Source: Acidimicrobiales bacterium (GTDB taxonomy: Bacteria > Actinomycetota > Acidimicrobiia > Acidimicrobiales > SZUA-35). From it: DNA of 6,555 bases. The DNA lies in contig JABDJU010000104.1 of NCBI GenBank assembly GCA_013003325.1, positions 1-6,555 of the forward strand, read 5' to 3'. A program made the translations under genes and the position numbers. Below the pieces are notes generated by a model. It worked only from the letters and a program-made list of their open reading frames with translations, did not search any database and was not told where the DNA came from. Positions 5,814-6,555 of the stretch are shown here, in pieces; position 1 is the first letter of the stretch, and each line of letters begins with the position of its first letter.

Positions 5814-6555
5814 GCTCCCCGAGGTCCAAGCTCACGCCGAACGGATGACCGAGGCGCTGGCCGGCAAGAAGCTGGACAATTTCCAGCTGCTCAATTTCGC
5901 TTCGCTCAAGACCTACTCGCCCGCTCCCGACGAGGCCGTCGGGGCCGTGCTCACCGAGGTCACCCGCCGGGCCAAGCTGCTTCAGCTCCGCTTCGACAAC
6001 GGACAGGTCCATGTGGTGCATCTGATGCAAGGCGGCCGACTTCGTCCCGATCCGAAACAGACAAAGAAGCCTCGGCTCGGGTTGGCTCGTTGGGTGTTCG
6101 AGGGCAACGATGCCTGGCTGTTCACCGAGGCCGGCAACGAACGTAAGGCTGGCGTCTGGACCGTCGCCGGTGATCCCGATGTTCACCCGCCGCTGTTGGA
6201 AACCGCGCCGGACTGCATCGATTTCACCCTCGAGCAGTTCACCGAGCTGTGTTCCTCGCACCGCGGTCGGGTGCACGGCATGTTGCGCGACCAGCGCAAG
6301 ATCGCCGGCCTCGGCCGCATGTTGAGCAACGAGATCCTGTTCGACGCCCGCATCTCACCGTTCGCCAACGCTTCAAAGCTCAGCGACGATCAGGTCGCCA
6401 CCCTCTACGAATCGATGCGGTCGGTGGTGGCGGGCTCGATCGAACACGAACGGACCCTTGACGACATCGGCAAGAGCGCCGACCGACCGAGCAAGGTGCA
6501 CAACCGGGCCGGCGAACCGTGTGTCGACTGCGACGACACGATCCGAACGGTGGAG
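5806..6555 (+). CDS. Fpg/Nei-family DNA glycosylase (3' end outside window)
   Basis: The open frame runs 250 codons to the window edge without a stop. The family removes oxidised bases and cuts the backbone by beta,delta-elimination. The start MPELPEVQ gives the catalytic N-terminal Pro2 and Glu3, and Lys57 (in RRAKLLQL) sits at the conserved lysine position. A helix-two-turn-helix follows around 163-186 (DQRKIAGLGRMLSNEILF then DARISPF). The first half of the zinc finger is present at the end: HNRAGEPC then VDC, with Cys239 and Cys242. The second Cys pair and terminal Arg lie beyond the window. It differs from classical MutM: Arg171 replaces the H2TH Asn of the GxGN motif, the HLGMxG turn reads HLMQGG (72-77), and the DPRxFG loop reads TEAGNERKAGVW (107-118). 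This suggests a divergent actinobacterial Fpg/Nei subgroup with its own lesion preference rather than mutM itself. The start is firm because Pro2 must follow Met1. It overlaps the SCP2-like gene by eight bases. Confidence 0.9.
   Translation, partial: MPELPEVQAHAERMTEALAGKKLDNFQLLNFASLKTYSPAPDEAVGAVLTEVTRRAKLLQLRFDNGQVHVVHLMQGGRLRPDPKQTKKPRLGLARWVFEGNDAWLFTEAGNERKAGVWTVAGDPDVHPPLLETAPDCIDFTLEQFTELCSSHRGRVHGMLRDQRKIAGLGRMLSNEILFDARISPFANASKLSDDQVATLYESMRSVVAGSIEHERTLDDIGKSADRPSKVHNRAGEPCVDCDDTIRTVE

Overview
The window is high-GC bacterial DNA with strong G/C preference at third codon positions, dense same-strand coding and short NTGA-type gene overlaps. Protein content (a CT-x4-C-type SdhB tail, an actinobacterial pair of membrane-anchored GTPases, an SCP2-like protein and an Fpg/Nei-like glycosylase) points to an actinobacterium, possibly of the Acidimicrobiia. 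The class assignment is inference from protein style only. All six recognisable genes are on the + strand.

Layout. Positions 1-227 hold the C-terminal end of a succinate dehydrogenase/fumarate reductase iron-sulfur subunit. A 163-base non-coding gap follows (228-390), with no convincing terminator but one 10-base palindrome. Then come five tightly packed genes with a sixth running off the end: a DUF368 membrane protein of the PopT polyprenyl-phosphate translocase family (391-1356); an unrecognised protein with calycin/lipocalin-like sequence features, probably starting at a CTG that overlaps the DUF368 stop (1353-2078); a dynamin-like GTPase with a degenerate G4 motif and C-terminal membrane segments (2090-3814); a YfjP-type GTPase with canonical NKxD and C-terminal membrane segments (3811-5436); a small SCP2-like lipid-binding protein (5433-5813); and an Fpg/Nei-family DNA glycosylase cut by the window end (5806-6555).

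Four of the five junctions in this run are overlaps (4, 4, 4 and 8 bases). The remaining one is an 11-base gap containing part of a small hairpin. The genes are therefore very likely cotranscribed and translationally coupled. The first five are linked by a loose membrane/lipid theme: lipid-carrier recycling, a possible hydrophobic-ligand-binding barrel, two membrane-anchored GTPases probably acting as a pair, and an SCP2-like protein. A joint role is a hypothesis. The glycosylase may simply be a passenger in the operon. Nothing here is a mobile element, CRISPR array, tRNA or rRNA.
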